NCBI GenBank assembly: GCA_964563155.1
Contig: CAZLVL010000002.1
Coordinates: forward strand, 62,001-126,000
Source: DUPQ01 sp964563155
Lineage (GTDB): Bacteria > Bacillota > Clostridia > DUPQ01
Direction of reading: 5' to 3'
DNA: 64,000 bases
The notes below the pieces were generated by a model. The model ran no database searches and was not told where the DNA came from. It saw only the letters and a program-made list of their open reading frames with translations. Below are positions 26,329-34,773 of the stretch, piece after piece; within the stretch, counting starts at the first letter, position 1; every line of letters begins with the position of its first letter. The position numbers were made by a program, and so were the translations under genes.

Positions 26329-27498
26329 TTATTTATACCAGCCATGCTCCCTAACTGTCTGATACATGGCATAAACATTTTCAGCAGGAGTTTTTGGAGA
26401 TAAATTATTTGCTTCTCTCATTATGAATCTATCTGTGTTTGGCATAACTATATCCATTATCTCTTTTGTTTTTTTAGCTACCTCTAAAGGAGATAAAAGC
26501 AATAAATCATCTACTTTTACACCACCGTGAATTTTAATTATATCTTCTTTCAGTTCAGTGGTAAGTTTATGAAAATCGATAGGATAACCAGTGTCAAAAG
26601 AGAAAACTCTTAAGTTTTCCTTTATAAACTTAAAGTGCCTTTGAGCATCTCCACATAAGTGAATTGAATTTACACTAGTATCAAAATCTTCAACTAGGCT
26701 AGAAACTAGATTTTTGTGATGGGGAAAAATTTGCTCTACATACATTTGGTGGGATAATAAAGCAATAGAATCATCTGCAAAAGATACACCATCAGCCAGC
26801 TCAGGTAGGTCAAAAAACTTTCTTAACTCTTTAATTCTATATATAGAGGCTCTAGTAATGTAGTCTAATAATTCTTTTGCATATATAGGGTCTTCTATTA
26901 GGTCAGCACAAAAGTTATCTGCTCCTCTCATCATACAAGCAAGAGTTACTCCCCCATCAGAATAAAGGGTCCCATAATTAACTCTCTTTATGGGTCTGCC
27001 TTTGTATTCATAACCTTTTTTTTGCAGGTCTAGCATTTCATTATAGATTCTAAAAGACCGCTCTTCTATATTTTCAAAAATCCCAGGAAAAGGTTTATCT
27101 AAAATAGAGGCCTTATTGTCATCATGTAAAAAGGGTTGGCCAAAGGGAACATTGTTATCCGAATGAATTACCTTAGCACCAAGCCAACCTGTTTCATGGA
27201 GGTTTTGCCTATCAACTGAAACAACCCATCCATCTTTGGGTAAACCCATTTCATGGTCAGCGTAGTAATTATGCCTAGTTTGATACTGGCATTCACATGA
27301 AACCTCAGTCATTATGAGAGAATCTGTGAAATATTCACTAAACTTATAGTTTTGGGGATTGAGCTTAGCATCCAATAAAATCATACGATTATTGATACCC
27401 AAAATTACAGGCATTCTAATAGGCTTAAAATTATTAAAGGACTCCCATACTTTTTCTACTTCCTCATTGTGTCTATCAAAATCTCTATCAAATTTCAT
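26329..27498 (-). CDS. Uroporphyrinogen decarboxylase (URO-D)-family protein of unknown substrate
   Basis: 389 residues; ATG with GAGG upstream. The barrel pattern of the URO-D/methylcobamide methyltransferase superfamily is seen in 'GVSFADDSIALLSHQMYVEQIFPHHKNLVSSL', 'SIHLCGDAQRHFKFIKEN' (HxCGxxxxxx motif) and 'IKIHGGVKVDDLLLLSP'. Genuine HemE N-terminal motifs are absent and there are no heme genes around, so a methyltransferase-like or uncharacterised role is more likely. It lies 2 bases after a glyoxalase-fold gene on the same strand. Confidence 0.7.
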   Translation of the reverse strand: MKFDRDFDRHNEEVEKVWESFNNFKPIRMPVILGINNRMILLDAKLNPQNYKFSEYFTDSLIMTEVSCECQYQTRHNYYADHEMGLPKDGWVVSVDRQNLHETGWLGAKVIHSDNNVPFGQPFLHDDNKASILDKPFPGIFENIEERSFRIYNEMLDLQKKGYEYKGRPIKRVNYGTLYSDGGVTLACMMRGADNFCADLIEDPIYAKELLDYITRASIYRIKELRKFFDLPELADGVSFADDSIALLSHQMYVEQIFPHHKNLVSSLVEDFDTSVNSIHLCGDAQRHFKFIKENLRVFSFDTGYPIDFHKLTTELKEDIIKIHGGVKVDDLLLLSPLEVAKKTKEIMDIVMPNTDRFIMREANNLSPKTPAENVYAMYQTVREHGWYK

Positions 27499-27500
27499 GT

Positions 27501-27866
27501 TTACCTCTTAGGTATAATTTCTATCCAATAACCATCTGGATCATTAATGAAGTATATGCCCATAGCTTTATTCTCATAGCAGATACATCCCATTTCTTTA
27601 TGCTTTTTATAAGCGGCTTCAAAGTCATCTGCAACCATGGCTAAATGAAACTCATTGTCTCCTAAGTCATAGGCCTCTTGTTCAAAGTCTTTTAAGTAGG
27701 TTAACTCCAGCATGAAACTTGTTTCACGATCCTTTAAAAAGGCCAAGGTAAAAGATTCATTATCTCTTCTTCTTACTTCTTCAAGTCCTAGAGCTTGCTT
27801 GTAAAAGGCTAGAGACTTGTCTAAATCCTTAACATTAAAATTAAAATGTGCAAATGTAAATTTCAT
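27501..27866 (-). CDS. Glyoxalase/VOC-fold protein
   Basis: 121 residues, a single VOC module pair. 'FAHFNFNVKDLDKSLAFYKQALGLEEVRR' supplies the first metal His, and 'EFHLAMVADDFEAAYKKHKEMG' and 'YFINDPDGYWIEIIPKR' (DPDGYxxE, second-half metal Glu) follow. It most resembles lactoylglutathione lyase-like proteins. The substrate is unknown; methylglyoxal detoxification is possible. It sits in a run of close minus-strand genes. Confidence 0.85.
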   Translation of the reverse strand: MKFTFAHFNFNVKDLDKSLAFYKQALGLEEVRRRDNESFTLAFLKDRETSFMLELTYLKDFEQEAYDLGDNEFHLAMVADDFEAAYKKHKEMGCICYENKAMGIYFINDPDGYWIEIIPKR

Positions 27867-27874
27867 GGGTCCTC

Positions 27875-28588
27875 CTAAAATTCAAATACCTGGTCTTGAT
27901 GACTAACTTCAATAATCTTTTCTTTATGTTCTTGGTATAAAGAGCTTTGTTTAAGTTTATCATTAACTGAATAGTCATTAAAGAAATGCATGGGAAAAAC
28001 TTTTTTAATCTTTACCTTACTTAGAAAATATTCTAACCCTAAGAGAAAGTAGTCTTCTTGTCTTAAGTCTAGAGGATAAAAAGCATAATCTATATTTTCA
28101 TCTTTCAGCTTATTAATTTCATTATAATACCTTTTTCTCATTTTTTGGTTGTAATCATCAGATTCTTCTTTCCAAATCCAAAGATGCAAGTCTCCTGCAT
28201 GAAAAAGGCTAATATCTTGAAGTTTAACCAAAAAGGCCACACCTGCATCGGTTGACCCTAGTGTTTTTACAGACAAATTCTTTATCTCTACTTGTCTGTT
28301 AGGATAAAGATAGTAAATACTTTCTTTAAGCATTGGGTAGGATTCATCTATCTCCTTTTTAAAGTTCCTTTTTATATCATAGGAAAATATGAAATATATA
28401 TTTTCATAATTTTTAAACTTTTCTAACACATCTAAAGAAAAATGGTCTTTATGGTGATGACTTGAGAAAATATATGTTTCTCTTGTATCATCACTTGGTA
28501 AACAGATTTTATCGAAACAATCAAAAAGTATTAAGATATTTTCCTTTTGAACACAAAAAGCACTGTGCTCTAGATGTATTATTTTCAT
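27875..28588 (-). CDS. MBL-fold metal-dependent hydrolase
   Basis: 237 residues. The metallo-beta-lactamase signature 'IFSSHHHKDHFS' (HxHxDH-type) is complete. 'LFHAGDLHLW' provides the bridging Asp region and 'VFPMHFFND' the last His. It resembles UlaG-like and related hydrolases. The C-terminus overlaps nothing, but the start lies in the stop of the ECF gene (4-base overlap). The substrate is unknown. Confidence 0.8.
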   Translation of the reverse strand: MKIIHLEHSAFCVQKENILILFDCFDKICLPSDDTRETYIFSSHHHKDHFSLDVLEKFKNYENIYFIFSYDIKRNFKKEIDESYPMLKESIYYLYPNRQVEIKNLSVKTLGSTDAGVAFLVKLQDISLFHAGDLHLWIWKEESDDYNQKMRKRYYNEINKLKDENIDYAFYPLDLRQEDYFLLGLEYFLSKVKIKKVFPMHFFNDYSVNDKLKQSSLYQEHKEKIIEVSHQDQVFEF

Positions 28589-29106
28589 TTAATAATATTG
28601 TTTTTTTCTAAGGCAAAGACCAGAGGTGGAATTAGCACCAGTTGCAAAATAATGCCTGGAATTGCATTTACCACAGCTCCTGTGGCAAAAATCTGCCATG
28701 TGAAACTGTTTCCCAAAATGGAAAAATATGCATAAGTAGCCAAACCCCATACTATTCTTCCACCTATCATGGAAAGAATAAGGGTCAGATATGTGTTAAA
28801 CAAGGACTTAGGTAACTTTTTATACAAAATCCCACTTATAAGCCCATATGCGGCCATTTCAAAAGCCATAGGAATAGCAGACATCATTGGTGGCATGGTA
28901 AATATTAAGCTTCTCAAAGGTGCTGCAATAAAGCCAAGTAGCAAGCCATATTGCCAGCCACAAATAAATCCAATTAACAATACTGGTATATGCATAGGTA
29001 AAAGCATATTACCAAAGCGTGGAATTTGTCCTGTCAAAAAAGGCAAGACCAATGCCAGTGCAAGACCTAAAGCTGTATAGACAAGTTTTCTAGTATTTAA
29101 TTTCAT
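28585..29106 (-). CDS. ECF transporter S component
   Basis: About 173 residues with five to six hydrophobic helices. I prefer ATG at 29106 (MKLNTRKLVYTALGLAL); a GTG four codons upstream is possible. 'LPMHIPVLLIGFICGWQYGLLLGFIAAPLRSLI' and an N-terminal Arg-Lys-leading helix fit substrate-specificity subunits of energy-coupling factor vitamin transporters. The vitamin is not evident; co-orientation with a B6 kinase makes a B6-like or precursor substrate a reasonable guess, but that is inference. No EcfA/T genes are in the window, so it would use a shared module. Confidence 0.78.
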   Translation of the reverse strand: MKLNTRKLVYTALGLALALVLPFLTGQIPRFGNMLLPMHIPVLLIGFICGWQYGLLLGFIAAPLRSLIFTMPPMMSAIPMAFEMAAYGLISGILYKKLPKSLFNTYLTLILSMIGGRIVWGLATYAYFSILGNSFTWQIFATGAVVNAIPGIILQLVLIPPLVFALEKNNIIK

Positions 29107-29127
29107 TTTTTCAATCACCCCTCTTTA

Positions 29128-29156
29128 GAGATACCACATGAGCCCTTTTAAGTCAA
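29128..29156 (-). promoter_or_regulatory. Promoter of the ECF S-component operon
   Basis: On the minus strand TTGACT (29156-29151), 17-base spacer, TATCTC (29133-29128), just upstream of the start at 29106. It mirrors the divergent plus-strand promoter across a central palindrome. Confidence 0.5.
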
Positions 29157-29176
29157 CGAAAGTAAGCCTCTAGATA

Positions 29177-29194
29177 TTGTTAAACATTTAACAA
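29177..29194. promoter_or_regulatory. 18-bp perfect palindrome between divergent promoters
   Basis: TTGTTAAACATTTAACAA has 8-bp arms with a 2-base centre. It lies between the minus-strand TTGACT (29156-29151) and plus-strand TTGACT (29210-29215), themselves part of inverted AAGTCAAC/GTTGACTT sequences. It looks like an operator serving both directions. Confidence 0.6.
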
Positions 29195-29209
29195 AGAAAG
29201 TCCTTTTTG

Positions 29210-29238
29210 TTGACTTACACCTTCTTTTATAGTTCAAT
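29210..29238 (+). promoter_or_regulatory. Promoter of the PTS IIC (PfoR-type) gene
   Basis: TTGACT (29210-29215), 17-base spacer, TTCAAT (29233-29238), 24 bases before the ATG at 29263. The 18-bp palindrome ends 15 bases upstream of the -35. Confidence 0.45.
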
Positions 29239-29262
29239 ACAATACAATGCGAGGTTGAAAAT

Positions 29263-30357
29263 ATGACAAGTGAAAAAAAAGATAATTTCTTACAAGGCTT
29301 AAAAAGTTATTTAAATAGAATCTTTATTGAAGGCCTATCTGGCATGGCCCTAGGTCTTTTTGCTACTTTACTCACAGGAACCATTATTGCTCAAATTGGA
29401 GGTCTTGTAGGTGGTGATGTAGGCACTTATTTAAACAAGATTGCTTCAGTGGCCAAGGCCTTAACTGGTGCAGGTATTGGTTTTGGTGTTGCATATAAAT
29501 TTAAAGAATCAATTTTAGTCTCAGTTTCAGCCAGTGTAGCTGGTATGATTGGAGCTTTTGCTTCTTCAATTTTATCAGGAGCAGCCTTTGGTACAGGCTC
29601 TTTAATACTGCTAGGTCCTGGTGAACCCTTAGGTGCCTTTCTAGCAGCTCTAGTAGGTATAGAAATTGGAAGATTAGTTTCTGGGAAAACAAAGGTAGAT
29701 ATTCTAGTTACTCCCATAACAACAATTATAACTGGAGCTATTGCGGGACTTTTAATAGGACCTCCTATCTCAAAATTTATGCTGGCTATTGGTGCAGTTA
29801 TTAATTGGGCAGCTGAACAACAGCCCTTCATTATTGGACTTGTTATTGCTTTAGTAATGGGTACTGCCCTAACCCTACCTATAAGTTCTGCAGCCTTAGG
29901 AATTATTCTCAATCTATCTGGACTTGCAGCAGGAGCTGCGGTGGCTGGTTGTTGTGCTCAAATGATTGGCTTTGCCACCATTAGTTATAGAGAGAATAAG
30001 GTTAATGGACTCTTAGCCCAAGGCCTAGGAACTTCCATGTTGCAAATGCCCAACATCATTAAAAAACCTATTATATGGGTTCCACCTCTTGTAGCCAGTG
30101 CCTTTGTTGGTCCTATCTCTGCTAAGTTTTTCAAGATGACCTGTGATGCTACAGGATCAGGTATGGGAACCGCTGGACTAGTAGGTCCTATAATGACCTT
30201 TAAAACAATGACAGCAGATGGCTTTGGATTATGGGAAACCCTTATAAAAATCCTATTAGTTCAATTCGTATTACCTGCAGTAATATCTTTATTAGTCTCT
30301 GAATTAATGAGGAAAAAAGGTCTAATAAAGTTTGGAGACCTAAAGCTGGATCTATAG
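29263..30357 (+). CDS. PfoR-type PTS IIC membrane protein
   Basis: 364 residues, strongly hydrophobic with about nine to ten helices. 'GLKSYLNRIFIEGLSGMALGLFATLLTGTIIAQIG', 'LGPGEPLGAFLAALVGIEIGRLVSGKTKVDI', 'TLPISSAALGI' and 'TAGLVGPIMTFKTM' are characteristic of the EIIC_2/PfoR family. No IIA or IIB partner is nearby; PfoR proteins usually stand alone and may act as transporters or as membrane regulators. Expression probably responds to a regulator binding the palindrome at 29177-29194. It ends in a strong hairpin at 30457-30482. Confidence 0.85.
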   Translation: MTSEKKDNFLQGLKSYLNRIFIEGLSGMALGLFATLLTGTIIAQIGGLVGGDVGTYLNKIASVAKALTGAGIGFGVAYKFKESILVSVSASVAGMIGAFASSILSGAAFGTGSLILLGPGEPLGAFLAALVGIEIGRLVSGKTKVDILVTPITTIITGAIAGLLIGPPISKFMLAIGAVINWAAEQQPFIIGLVIALVMGTALTLPISSAALGIILNLSGLAAGAAVAGCCAQMIGFATISYRENKVNGLLAQGLGTSMLQMPNIIKKPIIWVPPLVASAFVGPISAKFFKMTCDATGSGMGTAGLVGPIMTFKTMTADGFGLWETLIKILLVQFVLPAVISLLVSELMRKKGLIKFGDLKLDL

Positions 30358-30456
30358 TGTCACATTGTTAATAATCCAGTATAGAACCTAAAACTACACT
30401 ATAGAAACCATAGAAAAGATAAAGAGAAAATAAATTAGAAAATAAAACAACCTAGA

Positions 30457-30482
30457 AAATACCGCCTTGTTAGGCGGTATTT
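30457..30482. terminator. Bidirectional terminator between PTS IIC and trxA
   Basis: AAATACCGCC, loop TTGTTA, GGCGGTATTT: a 10-bp GC-rich stem with short T/A flanks on both sides, between convergent genes. Confidence 0.7.
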
Positions 30483-30532
30483 GTTGAGAATAATTGGGAT
30501 TTATAATATATCATTCAAAAGGGGGTTTTGAA

Positions 30533-30844
30533 TTAAACATCTAATAAATTAAGCAATGCTTGCTTAGATTGAACACCTACGGTTCTTTTTACTACGTTTC
30601 CATCTTTAATAACAACTAAAGTCGGAATACTCATAATTCCATAACGTTGAGCTAATTCAGGCTCTTCATCTACATTTATTTGTCCTACCTTCTTATCTTC
30701 AACTTCAGCTGCTAACTCCTTAACAACTGGGGCTATCATTCTGCAAGGTCCACACCAAGCTGCCCAAAAGTCAATTAGAACTGGTTTATCTGATTGTAGA
30801 ACCTCATCTTCAAAGTTATCCTTAGTTATTTTTAATAGTGCCAT
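30533..30844 (-). CDS. trxA: Thioredoxin
   Basis: 103 residues, typical length. The active site is 'FWAAWCGPCRMIAPVV' and the cis-Pro loop is 'YGIMSIPTLVV'. It reduces disulfides in cytosolic proteins and peroxiredoxins. It is divergent from a peroxiredoxin gene with a dyad in the shared region. A minus-strand TATAAT precedes it; its -35 is unclear. AGGAGG precedes the ATG. Confidence 0.97.
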   Translation of the reverse strand: MALLKITKDNFEDEVLQSDKPVLIDFWAAWCGPCRMIAPVVKELAAEVEDKKVGQINVDEEPELAQRYGIMSIPTLVVIKDGNVVKRTVGVQSKQALLNLLDV

Positions 30845-30906
30845 ACTTTCCTCCTTAATCGAAAGTGTTTAAGTTCATGAGATGATTATACCTTAAATTT
30901 TCCTGT

Positions 30907-30929
30907 AAACAGTGACTTTATCACAGTTT
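30907..30929. promoter_or_regulatory. Imperfect dyad between trxA and the peroxiredoxin gene
   Basis: AAACAGTGA, CTTTA, TCACAGTTT: eight of nine arm positions are complementary. It lies upstream of both divergent promoters and could bind a redox regulator. It does not match the PerR box consensus. Confidence 0.4.
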
Positions 30930-30939
30930 AATAAGGTGT

Positions 30940-30968
30940 TTGAAATTATAATTGAGACATTGTATAAT
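30940..30968 (+). promoter_or_regulatory. Promoter of the peroxiredoxin gene
   Basis: TTGAAA (30940-30945), 17-base spacer, TATAAT (30963-30968), with AAGGAGG and ATG (30993) directly after. Confidence 0.75.
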
Positions 30969-30992
30969 TAAGACATCAAGGAGGAATTGAAC

Positions 30993-31661
30993 ATGGACGA
31001 TAATTTAACAAGAATGCCACTTTTGGGCGAAGACGCACCAGCTTTTACGGCTGTAACCACACAAGGAGAAATAAATTTCCCAGCTGATTACAAGGGAAAA
31101 TGGGTTATTCTCTTCTCGCATCCTGCTGACTTTACACCAGTATGTACAACAGAATTTATGACATTTGGTTCGATGATTGATGAGTTTAAAGAACTAAACA
31201 CAGAGCTAATAGGATTATCCATAGACTCTTTATATGCTCACATCGCTTGGCTTCGTAATATCCAAGATCTAGAGTGGAAAAATTTCAAGAATATTGAAAT
31301 TACCTTCCCAGTTATTGAAGATATTAAGATGGATGTAGCTAAAAAGTATGGAATGGTTCAACCTGGCCAATCAAATACACAGGCAGTTCGTGCCGTATTT
31401 GTAATTGACCCTAAAGGAAAACTTCGTACAATCCTATACTATCCCCTATCATTAGGTAGAAACTTTGATGAAATCAAGCGTATTATTCAAGCTTTGCAAA
31501 AGGCTGATGCTGATCAATGTGCAACACCTGCTGACTGGAGACCTGGTGATGATGTTATTGTTCCAACACCTGGATCATGTGGAAGTGCAAAAGAAAGATT
31601 GGAATCCGTTGATAAAGATATGTACTGCTTAGATTGGTACCTCTGCTTTAAAAAAGGTTAA
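30993..31661 (+). CDS. Peroxiredoxin (Prx6/AhpC-like)
   Basis: 222 residues from ATG at 30993, spaced 8 bases from AAGGAGG; a TTG two codons earlier is less likely. 'LFSHPADFTPVCTTEF' carries the peroxidatic Cys with the PxxxT/SxxC motif. 'VRAVFVIDPKGKLRTILYYPLSLGRNFDEI' and 'TPADWRPGDDVIVP' are Prx6-type features. Extra C-terminal cysteines (GSCGS, MYCLDWYLC) are unusual and could act as resolving residues. It reduces peroxides, probably with thioredoxin, encoded divergently next door. A terminator follows immediately. Confidence 0.93.
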   Translation: MDDNLTRMPLLGEDAPAFTAVTTQGEINFPADYKGKWVILFSHPADFTPVCTTEFMTFGSMIDEFKELNTELIGLSIDSLYAHIAWLRNIQDLEWKNFKNIEITFPVIEDIKMDVAKKYGMVQPGQSNTQAVRAVFVIDPKGKLRTILYYPLSLGRNFDEIKRIIQALQKADADQCATPADWRPGDDVIVPTPGSCGSAKERLESVDKDMYCLDWYLCFKKG

Positions 31662-31685
31662 AAACAGTTAGGATTTTCCTAAAAG

Positions 31686-31712
31686 AAAAACAGGGTTGTT
31701 CCCTGTTTTTTA
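31686..31712 (+). terminator. Terminator of the peroxiredoxin gene
   Basis: AAAAACAGGG, loop TTGTT, CCCTGTTTTTT: a 10-bp stem followed by a T-run. Confidence 0.85.
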
Positions 31713-31722
31713 TTGCCTTAAA

Positions 31723-31762
31723 TTCTTCTCTTCTTCTCTTCTTCTCTGCTTCTCTTCTTCTT
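31723..31762. repeat. Polypyrimidine (TTC/CTT) simple-sequence tract
   Basis: About 40 bases of TTCTTCTC-like repeats on the plus strand, purine-rich (GAA/AGA) on the minus strand. They begin immediately after the stop codon of the minus-strand GH4 gene. Confidence 0.75.
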
Positions 31763-33181
31763 TTATTCTTTTCTAGCAGCACCCCTGTAGCCTTCATTGG
31801 TCTTAATATAAGTTCCTTCTTTTTTTGCCTTTTCTAGTCTTTTCTTAGCTCTTTCTATTTCATCAGCCCATTGAGGAAGCCATTTTTCACCAGCAATAAG
31901 CATTTCATCAATCATTTGATCAATTTCCCAATTATTGCATACTGATGATACAAGAGGATCTAGCATAAAGGCCTGATTTAGAAGTTTTAAATCAGCATGT
32001 ACTGCAGCTTCCACTGCCAAGTGTTGTACCCAAATACTTTGAGAACATACAGCAGCTGGACCTAGAGGAAGGGGACCTATTTTAGGAATAGAAATACCGT
32101 TTCCATCTACATAGGCTGGAACTTCAATAACAGACTCATAGTTAAGGTTACTTATACATCCTTCATTCATTACATTAAAGTGACCTCTGTATACTCTTCC
32201 AGTTTCTAAACTTTCTATTATATATGAGCCATGTTCATTACTTCTTTTTTCATATTTTATGGCTGGTTCTTTCATTAACTGAGGAAACTCTGTTTCAAAC
32301 CAGTCTCTTTTTTCTCTTGTTACCCTTAGATATCCCGCTGTTTCTCCATGTATCCAAGATTCCATATCAATCCAATCATTTATTTCTTCTGGTCTTTTCC
32401 TATACCACGCCACATATTCTGACAAATGACCATTAGACTCAGTTGAGTAATAACCAAATCTTTTTAAAATATCTATTCTAACCTTTTCAGTCCTTGAGAA
32501 TTTTTCATGTTTTTCAAAGGCCTCTACTAAACCCTTGCTTACATCTTTGCCCTTGTGAGTAAGTTGAATATACCAAGTTTGATGGTTGATACCTGCACAA
32601 ATGAAGTCCAATTCTTCTTGAGGTATATTTAGTGCTTCAGCTATTTGCTGATGCCCACCTTGTACACCATGGCAAAGACCTATAGTTCTAACCTGACCAT
32701 ATTTGTTAGCTGCCCAAGTTATCATAGCATTAGGATTTGCATAGTTAAGTAAGAGCACATCAGGTCTACTAACCTCTTTTATATCCTTACAAAAGTCTAA
32801 AATGGCAGGAATTCCCCTTTGACCATACATAATACCTCCAGCTGACAAGGTATCACCTACACATTGGTCCACTCCATATTTTAAGGGAATTTCAACATCC
32901 GTTTCAAAGGCTTCCAAGCCTCCAATTCGCACACAGTTTATGACGTATTTGGCATCTTTTAAGGCCTCTTTACGATTGGTTGTAGCTTGTATCTTAATTT
33001 TTAAGCCATTCTCATCTATATCTCTTTGACAAATTTGGGTAACCATTTCAAGATTATGGTCATTAATATCTGTAAAAGCTACTTCAATGTCTCTTAATTC
33101 TTCTACAGCTAAAAGGTCTGCTAAAAGCTTTCTTGTAAATCCCAAACTACCTGCACCAATAAAAGCTATTTTAAAACTCAT
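31763..33181 (-). CDS. Family 4 glycoside hydrolase (alpha-galactosidase/alpha-glucosidase/galacturonidase type)
   Basis: 472 residues. The N-terminal Rossmann motif 'KIAFIGAGSLGFTRKLLADLL' binds the NAD used in the GH4 redox mechanism. 'LLNYANPNAMITW', 'TIGLCHGVQGGHQQIA' (metal Cys) and 'FICAGINHQTWYIQL' (metal His) are canonical GH4 motifs. Reading CHGVQ rather than the MelA-like CHSVQ leaves an alpha-galacturonidase- or glucosidase-like specificity open. It acts in the cytosol on imported sugars. A strong hairpin lies 12 nt upstream of its start, and no transporter gene is directly adjacent. Confidence 0.88.
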   Translation of the reverse strand: MSFKIAFIGAGSLGFTRKLLADLLAVEELRDIEVAFTDINDHNLEMVTQICQRDIDENGLKIKIQATTNRKEALKDAKYVINCVRIGGLEAFETDVEIPLKYGVDQCVGDTLSAGGIMYGQRGIPAILDFCKDIKEVSRPDVLLLNYANPNAMITWAANKYGQVRTIGLCHGVQGGHQQIAEALNIPQEELDFICAGINHQTWYIQLTHKGKDVSKGLVEAFEKHEKFSRTEKVRIDILKRFGYYSTESNGHLSEYVAWYRKRPEEINDWIDMESWIHGETAGYLRVTREKRDWFETEFPQLMKEPAIKYEKRSNEHGSYIIESLETGRVYRGHFNVMNEGCISNLNYESVIEVPAYVDGNGISIPKIGPLPLGPAAVCSQSIWVQHLAVEAAVHADLKLLNQAFMLDPLVSSVCNNWEIDQMIDEMLIAGEKWLPQWADEIERAKKRLEKAKKEGTYIKTNEGYRGAARKE

Positions 33182-33193
33182 TGTCCCACATAT

Positions 33194-33223
33194 AATCCAA
33201 TTGACTTAGAAAGTAATTGGATT
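33194..33223 (-). promoter_or_regulatory. Stable hairpin in the 5' leader of the GH4 gene
   Basis: AATCCAATT (33194-33202) and AATTGGATT (33215-33223), with inner ACTT/AAGT and a single bulged G, form a 13-bp stem 12 bases upstream of the start codon. No T-run follows it in the transcript direction, so it is not a terminator. It may mask initiation or stabilise the message. Confidence 0.55.
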
Positions 33224-33363
33224 TTCCTTTCCACTAAATTTTTTAGTTAATCAACTAATCATCTATTCTTCTCGTATTATAACACTCCTTTGGAATAAGG
33301 TATAATGATAATAGATTAGTAAAAAACAAAAGAATAGAAATTTTAATATAAGGAGAAACTACC

Positions 33364-34731
33364 ATGGATATACAAAATCTTGTCCGTTTACAAAGAGATT
33401 TTTTTAATCAAAACAAAACCTTAGATATAACTTTTAGGCTAGAAGCATTAGATAAACTTTATGTAAAGATAAAAGAAAAAGAAAATGAGATTTTAAGAGC
33501 TTTAAAAGAAGACCTAAACAAATCTGCTACTGAGGCCTATATGTCAGAAGTAGGTATGGTCTTAGGAGAAATAAGCTACTTTAAAAGAAATCTTAGAAAA
33601 TGGAATAAACCTAAAAGAGTTTTAACATCCTTAGCAAATTTCCCTTCAAGAAGCAAAATTTATCCCCAGCCCTATGGAAGAGTTCTAATAATGGCACCTT
33701 GGAACTATCCCTTCTACCTATCTATTATGCCTTTAATAGGGGCTATTGGAGGAGGTAATTGTGCTGTAGTAAAGCCCTCTGCCTATGCTCCAACAACAGC
33801 ACTTATTATAAAGGATATTTTAGACTCCATATTTCCAAAAGACTTTGTGTTTACTGTTTTAGGTGGAAGAGAAGAAAACCAAATGCTTCTAAATACAGAA
33901 TTTGACTATATCTTTTTTACAGGCAGTATAAAGGTGGGAAAATTGGTTATGGAATCTGCCTCTAAAAATCTAACACCTGTTACTTTAGAATTAGGAGGTA
34001 AAAGTCCAGCTATCATAGATGACACAGCAGATTTAGAAAAAACAGCTAAAAGCATTGCTTTTGGGAAATTTTTAAATGCTGGCCAAACCTGTGTAGCACC
34101 AGACTATGTTCTAGTTCATGAAAAGGTTAAAAAAGATTTTATAGAAAAACTAAAAAGTAAAATTGAAGACTTTTATACAAAAGATCCTCTTAACTTTGCT
34201 GATTATCCTAAAATAATAAACAAGGGTCACTTTGAAAGATTAGCAAGTTTAATTAATGAAGAAAAGATTGTTTTTGGAGGAAAAGTCGATAAAGCTTCTC
34301 TAAAGATTGAACCTACCATAATAGATGAGCCAGCTAATTCAAGTCCTTTAATGGAAGAAGAGATCTTTGGTCCAATCCTACCTATTGTTTCTTTTACCTC
34401 TATAAATGAAGTTATACAAGAGTTAAAGAAAAAGGAAAAGCCTTTAGCCCTATATATCTTTACTAAAAACAAAAACTTATATAACCAAGTTATTAAGGAA
34501 ATTCCCTTTGGTGGAGGTTGCGTAAATGACACAATTGTCCATTTAGCTTCACCTTCACTTCCTTTTGGAGGTCTTGGTCAAAGTGGGATGGGAGCCTACC
34601 ATGGAAAATATAGCTTTGAAACCTTTACCCACAAAAAAAGCATAGTAAAAAAAGGAAGCTTTGATCTTCCTTTAAAATACCCTCCCTATTCTTCTAAGAG
34701 ACTTTCTCTTTTGAAGAAGGTTTTGAAATAG
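33364..34731 (+). CDS. Aldehyde dehydrogenase, class 3 type
   Basis: 455 residues; ATG with AAGGAGA upstream. Class-3-like ALDH features are 'QPYGRVLIMAPWNYPFYLSIMPLIGAIGGGNCAVVKPS', 'FFTGSIKVGK', 'LELGGKSPAIID' (general-base Glu) and 'LNAGQTCVAPDYVLVHE' (catalytic Cys). 'EEIFGPILPIVSF' and 'PFGGLGQSGMGAYHGKYSFETFTHKKSI' follow. The C-terminal tail resembles YwdH-type enzymes that oxidise medium- or long-chain aldehydes. It stands alone between two promoter regions; TATAAT at 33301-33306 is a likely -10. Confidence 0.92.
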   Translation: MDIQNLVRLQRDFFNQNKTLDITFRLEALDKLYVKIKEKENEILRALKEDLNKSATEAYMSEVGMVLGEISYFKRNLRKWNKPKRVLTSLANFPSRSKIYPQPYGRVLIMAPWNYPFYLSIMPLIGAIGGGNCAVVKPSAYAPTTALIIKDILDSIFPKDFVFTVLGGREENQMLLNTEFDYIFFTGSIKVGKLVMESASKNLTPVTLELGGKSPAIIDDTADLEKTAKSIAFGKFLNAGQTCVAPDYVLVHEKVKKDFIEKLKSKIEDFYTKDPLNFADYPKIINKGHFERLASLINEEKIVFGGKVDKASLKIEPTIIDEPANSSPLMEEEIFGPILPIVSFTSINEVIQELKKKEKPLALYIFTKNKNLYNQVIKEIPFGGGCVNDTIVHLASPSLPFGGLGQSGMGAYHGKYSFETFTHKKSIVKKGSFDLPLKYPPYSSKRLSLLKKVLK

Positions 34732-34773
34732 CTTATACAAGCAAGACATCTCACTTTTTTATATGCCTTTTGT

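Noticed and set aside
29427..29912. 161-codon minus-strand frame within the PTS IIC gene
   Set aside because: Antisense shadow of a Gly/Ala/Ile-rich membrane protein; low complexity and no start signals.
30352..30404. Inverted repeat CTATAGTGT/ACACTATAG around the end of the PTS IIC gene
   Set aside because: The arms are 35 bases apart and no T-run follows. The GC-rich hairpin at 30457-30482 is the better terminator.
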